The notes under the pieces are model-generated. The model was not told the origin of the DNA. It did not search any database and saw only the letters and a program-made list of their open reading frames with translations. The position numbers and the translations under genes were made by a program. From Seonamhaeicola sp. (GTDB lineage: Bacteria; Bacteroidota; Bacteroidia; Flavobacteriales; Flavobacteriaceae): a stretch of DNA of 64,000 nucleotides. The stretch lies in NCBI RefSeq assembly GCF_028281565.1, contig NZ_JANQJQ010000043.1, positions 1-64,000 on the forward strand. The letters run 5' to 3'. Of the stretch, positions 16,671-24,587 are shown piece by piece. Each line of letters starts with the position of its first letter. Position 1 is the stretch's first letter.

Positions 16671-17153
16671 CTATTTGGTATAATTAAATTTTATAGTATT
16701 TACTGTCCCGTCCTTTTCATGCATGTCAACAAATACGTTCATTTCATTATCATTTACCTTTTCAAAGGTCATACCTTCAAAAACGACTTTGTTTTTAGTG
16801 ATATACTTTAACGGAAAATCGACGGTTTCATCTTTGGTTTCCCAACCTTTTAGGTCGTTGTGGAAGTGTTTCAATTGAAGTATTAACGTATTTTCAAGTT
16901 GTCTGATGATCTCAATTTCATAGAAAGAGACGTTGTTATTATGTATTAATTTGAAAGTTGCCATCATGGACCCGCCAGAAGGTTCACTCCAGTTTTCTTC
17001 AGTAATGCCTCCAAAAGCCTCCCCCTTCCAGTTACCGGAAATCCAGGCAATATTTTCTAATTTTGGTTCTAATGTTTTTTCGGTTTGTGCTTTACAGGGC
17101 AGGCCGTAAAAAAAAGTAACTGCTGTTATTGCAATCGCAAGAAAATGTTTCAT
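16671..17153 (-). CDS. Secreted DUF6265-family protein
   Basis: 160 residues with a signal peptide (1-22, ending CKAQ). The mature part begins with LENIAWISGNWKGE and contains EENWSEPSGGSMMATFK, the conserved W-x-x-G-x-W-x-G and E-x-W-s-x-P-x-G-x-M pattern of DUF6265, a small lipocalin-like beta-barrel domain. The function is unknown, and binding of a small hydrophobic ligand is only a structural guess. It is the first gene of a unit with the M28 peptidase (no gap) and possibly the M1 and YdeI genes downstream. Confidence 0.78.
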   Translation of the reverse strand: MKHFLAIAITAVTFFYGLPCKAQTEKTLEPKLENIAWISGNWKGEAFGGITEENWSEPSGGSMMATFKLIHNNNVSFYEIEIIRQLENTLILQLKHFHNDLKGWETKDETVDFPLKYITKNKVVFEGMTFEKVNDNEMNVFVDMHEKDGTVNTIKFNYTK

Positions 17154-17340
17154 AATACTATATTTTAAGGTTATATATTATTATGACGTTTGATATGCTC
17201 AAGACGCGGACACATTTAAAATCTTAATTTTTAATATGTTGAGTTTATACTTTAAAAACTAAAGATAATGAAACCGACATGATTAAAATAATTATTAACA
17301 TACAAGGAAACAATTATTTTAATCATCCAGGGTTACATGC

Positions 17341-17368
17341 CTGTACTGAGCTTAGCCGAAGTATGACC
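17341..17368. repeat. Palindromic repeat fragment (GTCATACTTCGGCTAAGCTCAG type)
   Basis: On the minus strand it reads GTCATACTTCGGCTAAGCTC followed by AGTACAGG. From memory this resembles an interspersed element frequent in Flavobacteriaceae. Only half of the usual GTCAT...ATGAC pair is recognisable here. Confidence 0.5.
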
Positions 17369-17400
17369 GATAAAACAATAAAATAAGCACATGAAACAAT

Positions 17401-17434
17401 AAAAACGTTTCAAGAAGTAAAATGAAACGTTTTT
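17401..17434. terminator. Bidirectional terminator after the fatty-acid oxidation operon
   Basis: Perfect 11-base stem AAAAACGTTTC/GAAACGTTTTT with a 12-base loop, flanked by A-rich and T-rich sequence. It is 28 bases beyond the stop of the acyl-CoA dehydrogenase gene. Confidence 0.75.
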
Positions 17435-17461
17435 AGATTTGAATTAGTCACCTACTTTATA

Positions 17462-19267
17462 TTAAAAACAATATTTGTTTTCTTTAGTTACTTTATTGGC
17501 AATGATATTTCTCAACTCAATAATATTAGGCATATTCACGTATTTAATATAACGTTTTAAGCCCATAAGCATCATACGCTGTTCATCTCCACTAGAGAAG
17601 GAGATTATAGAATGCTTTCCAGCTGTTTCAATGACATCAATAGCATGGAATAAGTTTAATTTAGCCATAGCTATTTGCTCCTTAGCTTTATCTTCCCCCT
17701 CTTTATTAGCCATTTTTTCTGCCCTTAGAATAGCCGATTCTGCTAAATATATTTGAATTAAAATATCGGAGGCCGCTAACATGAGTTGTTGCTGTTCTTC
17801 AATTTTTTCACCGTATTTCTCCAATGCCGCACCGGCAACCATTAAGAATAATTTTTTAAGATTTTTAATAATGCTTTTTTCTTCTGAAAATAGTTCTGAG
17901 AAGTCCGGTGTATCAAACGATGGTATTCCCATCAATTCATCTTTTACAGCCATAGCCGGTGTTAATACATCCACATGGCCTTTCATGGCTTTTTTAATAA
18001 GCATGCCAATGCTTAGCATCCTGTTAATCTCATTGGTGCCTTCGTAAATTCTGGAAATACGGGCGTCTCTCCAGGCGGATTCCATGGGCGTTTCTTCAGA
18101 GAATCCCATACCACCTAAGATTTGAATGCCTTCATCGGTGCATCTTTGTACAAATTCTGAAATAGCTACTTTAAGAATAGAACATTCAATAGCGTACTCT
18201 TCAACCCCTTTTAATTCGGCTTCCTGATGCGAGTCTTTTCCATTTTGACGCCTGAGTTCTATTCGGTCCTGAATATTTTTTGCAGCCCTATAGCACCCGG
18301 CTTCCCCAACCCAACAGTTGGTAGCCATTTCAGCTATTTTTTGCCTTATAGCCCCAAAGCTGGAAATGGGTGTTTTAAACTGAATACGTTCGTTAGCGTA
18401 TTTAATGGATTCTGAAATCGTTCTACGTTGGGCATCTATACATGCCACAGCCAATTTTATTCTCCCTACATTAAGTGCATTCATAGCTATTTTAAAGCCA
18501 TTACCCCGAACAGACAGCATATTTTCTACCGGAACAACAGTATCGTTAAAGAACACCTGACGTGTGGAAGAAGCCCGAATTCCTAATTTATGTTCTTCTT
18601 CACCCATGGTGATACCATTCGGGTTTTCAGGATCGTATTCAACAATAAATCCGGTGATGTATTTGTCGTCTTCAATTCTGGCAAATACAATCATCAGGCT
18701 ACAGAAGCCGGCATTGGAGATCCACATTTTCTGACCGGTAATTTTATACGATTTACCGTCTTCTGATAGTACTGCCTTTGTTTTTCCTGAATTGGCATCA
18801 CTACCTGCACTGGGTTCGGTTAAACAATAAGAACCAAACCATTCTCCGCTGGCTAATTTTGGAACATATTTTTGTTTTTGTTCTTCCGTGCCGTATAAAG
18901 TAATCGGCATGGTTCCAATACCTGTATGCGCACCAAAAGCGGTACTAAAAGAACCTGTAGCTCCGGAAATATAATCACATACCAACATGGTGTCAACAAA
19001 CCCCATGCCCATACCTCCGTATTCCACGGGGACAGCAATACTTAAGAACCCAAGTTCGCCGGCTTTACGCATGCAGGACTCGGTTAAGTCATAATCTTTC
19101 TTTTCAAATTGTGCTTTTTTGGCCCAAATCTCTCTGTCAACAAATTCGGTAACAGCTTCTTTCATCATAAGCTGGTCTTCATTGAAGTCTTCGGGTGTAA
19201 AGATATCTTCGCAATTCGTTTCTTTTACAAGAAATTGTCCGCCTCTTAATATGTTTTTTTCTTCCAT
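17462..19267 (-). CDS. Acyl-CoA dehydrogenase family protein (VLCAD/ACAD9-like)
   Basis: About 601 residues from the start MEEKNILRGGQFL. A longer frame reaches 19330 but its added residues are not family-like and overlap the next gene. The FAD-dependent dehydrogenase core (about 25-420) includes CLTEPSAGSDANS, the GITMGEEEHKLGIRASST segment, and RIYEGTNEINR with the probable catalytic Glu. The extra helical C-terminal domain of about 170 residues is typical of the very-long-chain class. It catalyses the first step of beta-oxidation. Last gene of the operon with the MarR regulator, FadJ-like protein and thiolase. A four-helix-bundle gene is lodged just upstream. Confidence 0.93.
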   Translation of the reverse strand: MEEKNILRGGQFLVKETNCEDIFTPEDFNEDQLMMKEAVTEFVDREIWAKKAQFEKKDYDLTESCMRKAGELGFLSIAVPVEYGGMGMGFVDTMLVCDYISGATGSFSTAFGAHTGIGTMPITLYGTEEQKQKYVPKLASGEWFGSYCLTEPSAGSDANSGKTKAVLSEDGKSYKITGQKMWISNAGFCSLMIVFARIEDDKYITGFIVEYDPENPNGITMGEEEHKLGIRASSTRQVFFNDTVVPVENMLSVRGNGFKIAMNALNVGRIKLAVACIDAQRRTISESIKYANERIQFKTPISSFGAIRQKIAEMATNCWVGEAGCYRAAKNIQDRIELRRQNGKDSHQEAELKGVEEYAIECSILKVAISEFVQRCTDEGIQILGGMGFSEETPMESAWRDARISRIYEGTNEINRMLSIGMLIKKAMKGHVDVLTPAMAVKDELMGIPSFDTPDFSELFSEEKSIIKNLKKLFLMVAGAALEKYGEKIEEQQQLMLAASDILIQIYLAESAILRAEKMANKEGEDKAKEQIAMAKLNLFHAIDVIETAGKHSIISFSSGDEQRMMLMGLKRYIKYVNMPNIIELRNIIANKVTKENKYCF

Positions 19268-19283
19268 AGCTTTTTCTTTATTT

Positions 19284-19313
19284 GAATAGAGAAAATAGAG
19301 AATAGAAAAAAGA
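19284..19313. repeat. Purine-rich repeat on the downstream side of the four-helix-bundle gene
   Basis: Reads GAATAGAGAAAATAGAGAATAG then AAAAAAGA. The reverse complement of 19695-19720 reads GAATATAGAGAAAAGAGAAA then AG, so the two form an imperfect inverted repeat on either side of the gene at 19323-19685. Low complexity makes some similarity expected, but the order of blocks is shared. Confidence 0.5.
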
Positions 19314-19322
19314 TATGGGTTT

Positions 19323-19685
19323 CTAACCACTTAAGCCATTTTGAAAACCCATGGTCATTCGTTGAAATTCTTCTATTTTTTCTTCAAGTTTTTTTAAAGT
19401 ATCGTTATTTATATAATTTCTGTGTTTTGCAACCAATAATTGCGTGCCTAACTCAAAAGATGAACCTAATGAAATATCTAAAAAATGACTGAAAGATTTG
19501 TCTGTTCTGGAGGAACCTTCCGCAATGTTGCTTAGCATTGATACAGAACAATTGCTTATTTGAGAGCTTAAATCAAAACGTTCATGCCTGGGGAAATCTA
19601 CTAGTAAGTCAGAAACATCATTTGCAATTTCTAACCCCAATTGCCATATTTTAAGATTTTTATAGTTATGCCTCTTTTTAGTCAT
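19323..19685 (-). CDS. Four-helix-bundle protein (23S rRNA intervening-sequence protein family)
   Basis: 120 residues of the four-helix-bundle family first seen in intervening sequences of 23S rRNA. Typical segments are NLKIWQLGLEIANDVSDL, FDLSSQISNCSVSMLSNIAEGSSR and FSHFLDISLGSSFELGTQL. Family structures are pentameric helical bundles; the role is unknown. It sits between the thiolase and acyl-CoA dehydrogenase genes, where a beta-oxidation operon would not need it. It is flanked by purine-rich sequences in inverse orientation (19284-19313 and 19695-19720). It may be a small inserted cassette. Confidence 0.88.
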   Translation of the reverse strand: MTKKRHNYKNLKIWQLGLEIANDVSDLLVDFPRHERFDLSSQISNCSVSMLSNIAEGSSRTDKSFSHFLDISLGSSFELGTQLLVAKHRNYINNDTLKKLEEKIEEFQRMTMGFQNGLSG

Positions 19686-19694
19686 TATGTAAGT

Positions 19695-19720
19695 CTTTTC
19701 TCTTTTCTCTATATTCTTTT
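19695..19720. repeat. Pyrimidine-rich repeat on the upstream side of the four-helix-bundle gene
   Basis: Reads CTTTTCTCTTTTCTCTATAT then TCTTTT, approximately the reverse complement of 19284-19313 with small gaps. Together they bracket the four-helix-bundle gene. Confidence 0.5.
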
Positions 19721-19722
19721 AT

Positions 19723-20913
19723 CTATGAAATAAATTCAAAAATTCCGCATGCCCCTTGACCGGTTCCAACACACATGGTCACGGCACCGTATTTTCCTGT
19801 CATATCGCGTTTTCGCATTTCATCAAATAGTTGTACTGAAAGTTTTGTTCCTGTGCAACCTAAAGGATGTCCTAAAGCAATGGCACCACCATTTACATTA
19901 ATAATATCCGGGTTTAAGTTCAACTCTCTAATGACGGCTAAGGATTGAGACGCAAAGGCTTCGTTTAATTCAATAAGTTCCAAATCGTCTTGTTTTAATC
20001 CGGCCAGTTTCAGAGCTTTTGGAATAGCTTTTACCGGGCCAATCCCCATGATTCGAGGTTCAACACCGGCAGCAGCGTAATTTACTAATCTGGCAATGGG
20101 CTCCAGGTTTAGTTCCTTTACCATGCCTTCACTCATTACCAAAACAAAAGCAGCACCGTCACTCATTTGCGATGAATTACCGGCCGTTACACTGCCGCCC
20201 TGAGCAAATACCGGACGCAATTTGGCAAGCGCTTCTAAACTAGTTCCTTTTCTTGGACCTTCATCTTTTGTTACCGTATAGGTTTTAGTAGCTTTCTTTC
20301 CGTTGGTATCAATATAGGTTTGATTTACTTCAATAGGAACTATTTGATCCTGGAAGCGGTCTTCTGCCTGGGCCTTTAAGGCTTTCATGTGTGAGTTGTA
20401 TGCAAACGCATCCTGATCTTCCCGGGATACATTGAATTGATTTGCAACAGCTTCGGCTGTATTTCCCATGCCCCAGTAATAATCTTCGTGACCGGCATTT
20501 ACAATGTCATAGTTTAACTCAGGTTTAAAACCGGTCATAGGAACCGCACTCATGCTTTCTGCACCTCCCGCAATAATACATTCTGCCATTCCCGATTGAA
20601 TTTTGGCTACTGCAATGGCAATAGTTTCAACTCCGGAAGAACAAAACCTGTTTACCGTTACACCGGGAACATCAACACTATTTAACCCCATTAAAGAAAT
20701 TAAACGCGCCATATTCAGGCCTTGTGACCCCTCTGGCATGGCGTTACCAACAATCACATCATCAATCCTGGTTTTATCTAATTGAGGAAGTTCTTTCATC
20801 ATATGCTGTATGGTCTCGGCAGCCAACTCATCCGTTCGTTTAAAACGGAATAAGCCTTTTGGTGCTTTACCGACAGCGGTTCTATATGCTTTGACTATAT
20901 ATGCGGTTTTCAT
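19723..20913 (-). CDS. Acetyl-CoA C-acyltransferase (thiolase, FadA-like)
   Basis: 396 residues, full thiolase length. The nucleophilic Cys91 lies in NRFCSSGVETIA, the catalytic His in NGGAIALGHPLGCTG, and the second Cys in CVGTGQGACGIFEF. It cleaves 3-ketoacyl-CoA in the last step of beta-oxidation. It follows the FadJ-like gene after 136 bases that contain repeat sequences, and precedes the four-helix-bundle gene. Substrate chain length cannot be told from sequence, but the operon context favours degradation over the biosynthetic acetoacetyl-CoA role. Confidence 0.94.
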   Translation of the reverse strand: MKTAYIVKAYRTAVGKAPKGLFRFKRTDELAAETIQHMMKELPQLDKTRIDDVIVGNAMPEGSQGLNMARLISLMGLNSVDVPGVTVNRFCSSGVETIAIAVAKIQSGMAECIIAGGAESMSAVPMTGFKPELNYDIVNAGHEDYYWGMGNTAEAVANQFNVSREDQDAFAYNSHMKALKAQAEDRFQDQIVPIEVNQTYIDTNGKKATKTYTVTKDEGPRKGTSLEALAKLRPVFAQGGSVTAGNSSQMSDGAAFVLVMSEGMVKELNLEPIARLVNYAAAGVEPRIMGIGPVKAIPKALKLAGLKQDDLELIELNEAFASQSLAVIRELNLNPDIINVNGGAIALGHPLGCTGTKLSVQLFDEMRKRDMTGKYGAVTMCVGTGQGACGIFEFIS

Positions 20914-20914
20914 A

Positions 20915-21045
20915 AGCCTCTCCCCAGCCCTCTCCTAAGGAAAGGGAGTTTTAAGGGATATATTTTTAATTATTATACATTTTTAATTTAAATTATAAAA
21001 CGCCACCTTTAGCTTCCTCCCCTTTTGGGAAGGCTAGGAGGGGCT
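20915..21045. repeat. Repeat-containing spacer between thiolase and FadJ-like genes
   Basis: Two GC-richer inverted blocks, CTCTCCCCAGCCCTCTCC with AAGGAAAGGGAG (20915-20949) and TTCCTCCCCTTTTGGGAAGG with AGGAGGGGC (21010-21043), are separated by AT-rich sequence. They resemble repeat A of the DUF559 unit in composition (CCTCC...GGAGG) but not base for base. Folding could attenuate transcription inside the operon. Confidence 0.55.
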
Positions 21046-21049
21046 TTTC

Positions 21050-23458
21050 TTAATTCCTAAGTGGTTTTCCTGTTTTTAACATGTGCTGAATGCGCTCTAA
21101 AGTTTTACGTTCCGTGCACAAGCTTAAGAAAGCTTCTCGTTCAAGGTCTAACAAATATTGTTCACTTACTAAGGTGGGTTCGGATAGATCACCGCCTGCC
21201 ATCACATATGCCAGTTTGTTAGCAATTTTCTGGTCATGTTCACTTATATAATTTGAAGCTTCCATGGCATCGGTTCCTACTAAAAACATACCTAACGCCT
21301 GTTTACCAAGAACTTTTACATCTTTACGTCTGATGGGTTGGGTATAACCGGCATCAGCCATGATTCTGGCATGGGCTTTAGCTGTGGCAATTTGTCGGTC
21401 TTTATTAACAACAACGATATCTTTCCCCTTTTGAAGCAGCCCCATATCAAACGCTTCATAAGCCGATGTAGCTACTTTTGCCATACCAATAGTCAGGAAG
21501 TATTCCTGGAGAATATTCAGTTCCACATCCCCCTTTCTAAAAGTATCAGAAGCTCTAAGGGCCATTTCTTTGGAACCGGCGCCACCGGGAATGACGCCTA
21601 CCCCAAATTCAACTAAACCTATATAAGTTTCGGCCGCAGCCACAACTTTATCGGCATGCAATGAGAGTTCACATGCCCCGCCTAATGATAATCCATGAGG
21701 CGCAGAAATAGTTGGGATGGATGAATAACGCATACGCATCATAGTATCCTGAAAATACTTGATTGCTCCGTTAAGTTCATCGTATTCCTGTTCTACCGCC
21801 ATCATGAAGATCATACCAATATTGGCACCAACTGAGAAATTAGCGCCCTGATTGCCAATAATTAATCCCTCGAAATCCTTTTCGGCCAAATCTATGGCTT
21901 TATTTAATCCGGCTAAAACGTCACCACCAATAGTGTTCATTTTAGACTGGAATTCGCAGTTTATAATACCGTCTCCTAGATCTTCAATAACAACGCCGGA
22001 ATTTTTAAATACTTCGTTGCTTTTTCTAATATTATCCAGAATAATAAAAGCATCTTGTCCCGGTTTTTTAGTTTGGGATTTAGTTGGAATGTCATAATAA
22101 TAAGTAGCTCCATTTTCAACGGTATAGAACGACGAACTACCTGAAGCCAACATATCATTTACCCAGGAAGCCGGTTCCAGGCCTTCGGCCTTCATAATTT
22201 CTATCCCTTTTTCAACCCCGATGGCATCCCAGATTTGAAACGGACCGTGTTCCCATCCAAAACCGGCTTTCATAGCATCGTCAATCTTAAAAAGCTCATC
22301 GGATATTTCAGGAATTCTGTTTGAAACATAAGCAAACATAGCGGCAAAGTTTTTTCTGTAAAATGCGCCGGCTTTATCTTTTCCCGAAACTAATATTTTG
22401 AATCTGTCAATGACTTTTTCAACAGGTTTTGTGAGTTCTAAAGTGGCAAATTTTGCTTTCTTTTTACTACGGTATTCTAAAGTGTCCAGGTCTAAGGATA
22501 GGATGTCACTTTTACCATTATCACCTTTAACTTTTTTGTAGAAACCTTGCCCTGTTTTACTACCTAACCACTTATTTTCCATCATGGTGTCAACAAAATC
22601 CGGTAGTTTAAATAACTCATGTGCCTCATCATCAGGACAATTCTCATGAATACCATTAGCTACATGAACCAGGGTGTCTAAACCAACCACATCCACTGTT
22701 CTAAAAGTGGCTGATTTTGGTCGTCCTATAACCGGACCGGTAAGTTTATCCACTTCTTCAATAGTTAGTCCTAGTTCTTTTACCTGATGGAATAAAGACT
22801 GAATACCAAAAATCCCAATACGGTTGCCTATAAAGGCGGGGGTATCTTTGGCTACTACTGAAGTTTTTCCCAGGTATTGCTCACCATAATTATTAAGGAA
22901 ATCCAAAACGTCCTGAGAGGTTTTTGGACCTGGAATAATTTCAAATAGTTTTAAGTATCTGGCGGGATTAAAGAAATGTGTGCCGCAGAAATGTTCTTGA
23001 AAATCGTCACTTCTGTCTTCACTCATGAACTTAATAGGAATTCCTGAGGTATTAGATGTAATAAGCGTTCCGGGAGTTCTATGCTTATCCAGGTTTTCAA
23101 AAACCTGTTTTTTAATATCTAAGCGTTCAACGACCACTTCAATAATCCAATCAACATCTTTTACCATGGAAATATCATCTTCTAAGTTACCGGTAATGAT
23201 CCTACCGGCAAATTTTTGATGGTAAATAGGTGAGGGCTTAGACTTTAAAGCCTTTTTTAGGGCATCATTTACCAAACGGTTTCTAACGACTTTATCTTCT
23301 AAAGTTAGCCCCTTAGCTTTTTCAATGTCATTTAACTCTCTGGGAACAATGTCTAATAATAAGACCTCTACACCAATGTTGGCAAAATGACAAGCAATGC
23401 CGCTTCCCATAATTCCAGATCCGATAACTGCAATTTTTTTTATAATCCGTTTACCCAT
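21050..23458 (-). CDS. 3-hydroxyacyl-CoA dehydrogenase / enoyl-CoA hydratase (FadJ-like)
   Basis: 802 residues with the dehydrogenase first and the hydratase last. The NAD-binding Rossmann motif is GSGIMGSGIACHFA (near residue 13). The dehydrogenase runs to about 480 and includes FFNPARYLKLFEIIPG. The crotonase domain (about 500-700) contains GLSLGGACELSLHAD and GLVEFGVGVIPG, which supply the two catalytic Glu residues. It performs hydration and NAD-dependent oxidation in beta-oxidation. Domain order is the reverse of E. coli FadB/FadJ. It lies 21 bases after the MarR gene and is probably cotranscribed with it. Confidence 0.94.
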   Translation of the reverse strand: MGKRIIKKIAVIGSGIMGSGIACHFANIGVEVLLLDIVPRELNDIEKAKGLTLEDKVVRNRLVNDALKKALKSKPSPIYHQKFAGRIITGNLEDDISMVKDVDWIIEVVVERLDIKKQVFENLDKHRTPGTLITSNTSGIPIKFMSEDRSDDFQEHFCGTHFFNPARYLKLFEIIPGPKTSQDVLDFLNNYGEQYLGKTSVVAKDTPAFIGNRIGIFGIQSLFHQVKELGLTIEEVDKLTGPVIGRPKSATFRTVDVVGLDTLVHVANGIHENCPDDEAHELFKLPDFVDTMMENKWLGSKTGQGFYKKVKGDNGKSDILSLDLDTLEYRSKKKAKFATLELTKPVEKVIDRFKILVSGKDKAGAFYRKNFAAMFAYVSNRIPEISDELFKIDDAMKAGFGWEHGPFQIWDAIGVEKGIEIMKAEGLEPASWVNDMLASGSSSFYTVENGATYYYDIPTKSQTKKPGQDAFIILDNIRKSNEVFKNSGVVIEDLGDGIINCEFQSKMNTIGGDVLAGLNKAIDLAEKDFEGLIIGNQGANFSVGANIGMIFMMAVEQEYDELNGAIKYFQDTMMRMRYSSIPTISAPHGLSLGGACELSLHADKVVAAAETYIGLVEFGVGVIPGGAGSKEMALRASDTFRKGDVELNILQEYFLTIGMAKVATSAYEAFDMGLLQKGKDIVVVNKDRQIATAKAHARIMADAGYTQPIRRKDVKVLGKQALGMFLVGTDAMEASNYISEHDQKIANKLAYVMAGGDLSEPTLVSEQYLLDLEREAFLSLCTERKTLERIQHMLKTGKPLRN

Positions 23459-23479
23459 TACTGTTAAAACTAATTATTT

Positions 23480-23917
23480 TTATTGTAAATTTTTTTTTTT
23501 GGAAACCATGTCTACAATGAGTTCGGCAACTTCGTAAAAATGGTCCATTTTTTCTTCCGAAATATTGTTTCTGATAGTTTCATTAAAGGTGAGGACTTTT
23601 TCTCTTGAAAGGGCTCTTTTTTCCTGACCGAATTCCGTTAAATGAATTAATACACCTCTGCCATCTTTAGGATTAGGTTGTCTTTCTATCAATCCTCTTT
23701 TTTCCATAGTTTTTAATATTCTTGATAAACTTGTTGCTTCCATACCCATTTTCGGGCCCAGGGCCGTTGATGGCGTGCCTTTTTCCGGGTCAATACTTAA
23801 CAAGGTAAACCCCGTTGCCATGGTGCTCTCAAATTTAGCGGCCTCTTCATTGTACATTTTTTGAACCGTAAGCCAGGTGGTTCTTAGTACATAATCAATA
23901 GTTTTGTCCTTCATCAT
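23480..23917 (-). CDS. MarR-family regulator of the fatty-acid oxidation operon
   Basis: 145 residues with a winged helix domain: TALGPKMGMEATSLSRILKTMEKRGLIERQ as the DNA-reading helices and NPKDGRGVLIHLTEFG as the wing with its conserved D-x-R. The N- and C-terminal helices form the dimer interface. First gene of the operon with FadJ-like, thiolase and acyl-CoA dehydrogenase. A perfect 18-base palindrome lies 31 bases upstream, so autoregulation and repression of the operon, relieved by acyl-CoA, is a reasonable inference. The start may be either of two adjacent ATG codons. Confidence 0.88.
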   Translation of the reverse strand: MMKDKTIDYVLRTTWLTVQKMYNEEAAKFESTMATGFTLLSIDPEKGTPSTALGPKMGMEATSLSRILKTMEKRGLIERQPNPKDGRGVLIHLTEFGQEKRALSREKVLTFNETIRNNISEEKMDHFYEVAELIVDMVSKKKNLQ

Positions 23918-23947
23918 TAGTAGTTAATATCCAAATATAAAAAAATT

Positions 23948-23965
23948 TATTATGCATGCATAATA
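23948..23965. promoter_or_regulatory. Palindromic operator upstream of the MarR gene
   Basis: Perfect 18-base palindrome TATTATGCATGCATAATA, 31 bases before the MarR start. Size, symmetry and position fit a MarR-dimer operator controlling the fatty-acid oxidation operon. Confidence 0.7.
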
Positions 23966-23996
23966 TAGTAAGGAAAATATAATTTCGTTGTAAAAA

Positions 23997-24030
23997 AAAT
24001 AACACCTTACAGCACTGTAAGGTGTTATTT
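23997..24030. terminator. Strong bidirectional terminator after the membrane-protein gene
   Basis: Perfect 16-base stem AAATAACACCTTACAG/CTGTAAGGTGTTATTT flanked by A and T runs. It lies 25 bases beyond the stop of the gene at 24055 and insulates the MarR promoter. Confidence 0.85.
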
Positions 24031-24054
24031 TTTTATATATAATATATGTGTGAT

Positions 24055-24447
24055 TTATCCCATTTTACCATTGATCAAACCAACAACTGCACCTACAACA
24101 GTAGCCAATACAATAGATATTCCAACATCCAGTGCTGCTAATTGAAAAGTAGTTTCCGGGGTCATGGCTATTCTAAAAAAGTTAGTTATTAACCCCATGA
24201 ATATCCCGATAACAATACCCGCTTTTGCACCGGTGGCTAAAGTAGAGATTTGGGCCCATTGATTATATATATAGGATATAAATAGGCCAAAAGTTAAACA
24301 TCCCAACAAAATAAATATCATGGTTTGAGAACTTTCTTCCGGTTGAGGAAAGGAATCTTTAAATACTATTCCGTAAAATAACCATCCTAAAAGGTAATCT
24401 ACAATTCCGCCAGCAATACCGGCAACTAAGAAATTTTTTGTTTTCAT
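24055..24447 (-). CDS. Small four-helix membrane protein of unknown function
   Basis: 130 residues with four predicted membrane segments: about 7-28, 43-64, 74-95 and 105-127. The last is glycine-rich (VVGAVVGLINGKMG). No soluble domain or catalytic motif is recognised. It stands alone: a strong terminator follows it and 140 bases separate it from the acyl-CoA synthetase. The N-terminal KNFLVAGIAGGIVDYLLGWLFYG resembles small uncharacterised Bacteroidota membrane proteins. Confidence 0.7.
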   Translation of the reverse strand: MKTKNFLVAGIAGGIVDYLLGWLFYGIVFKDSFPQPEESSQTMIFILLGCLTFGLFISYIYNQWAQISTLATGAKAGIVIGIFMGLITNFFRIAMTPETTFQLAALDVGISIVLATVVGAVVGLINGKMG

Positions 24448-24587
24448 TTTTTAATATGTTTATTAGTTAGATGGCACTAAAAATACATAAAAAATGATAA
24501 ATCGTTAAATATGTGTTTGTATTTTTATTAAAATCACAAAATATATTAGATTCGGTTAAGAATTAAATAATTTGAAGATTTTCCGGG

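Larger units (their letters stand above)
17154..17461. other. 308-base intergenic region with hairpins and a repeat fragment
   Basis: No gene is seen. It holds a perfect 13-base AT-rich inverted repeat (GATTAAAATAATT at 17281-17293 with its complement at 17312-17324), a palindromic repeat fragment at 17341-17368, and a terminator-like hairpin at 17401-17434. The promoter for the DUF6265 gene should lie at its left end, but no clear -7 element was identified. Confidence 0.6.

Noticed and set aside
17281-17324. AT-rich 13-base inverted repeat as an operator or ncRNA
   Set aside because: It is composed only of weak pairs with a long loop; position gives no link to a promoter, so it is noted only within the intergenic entry.
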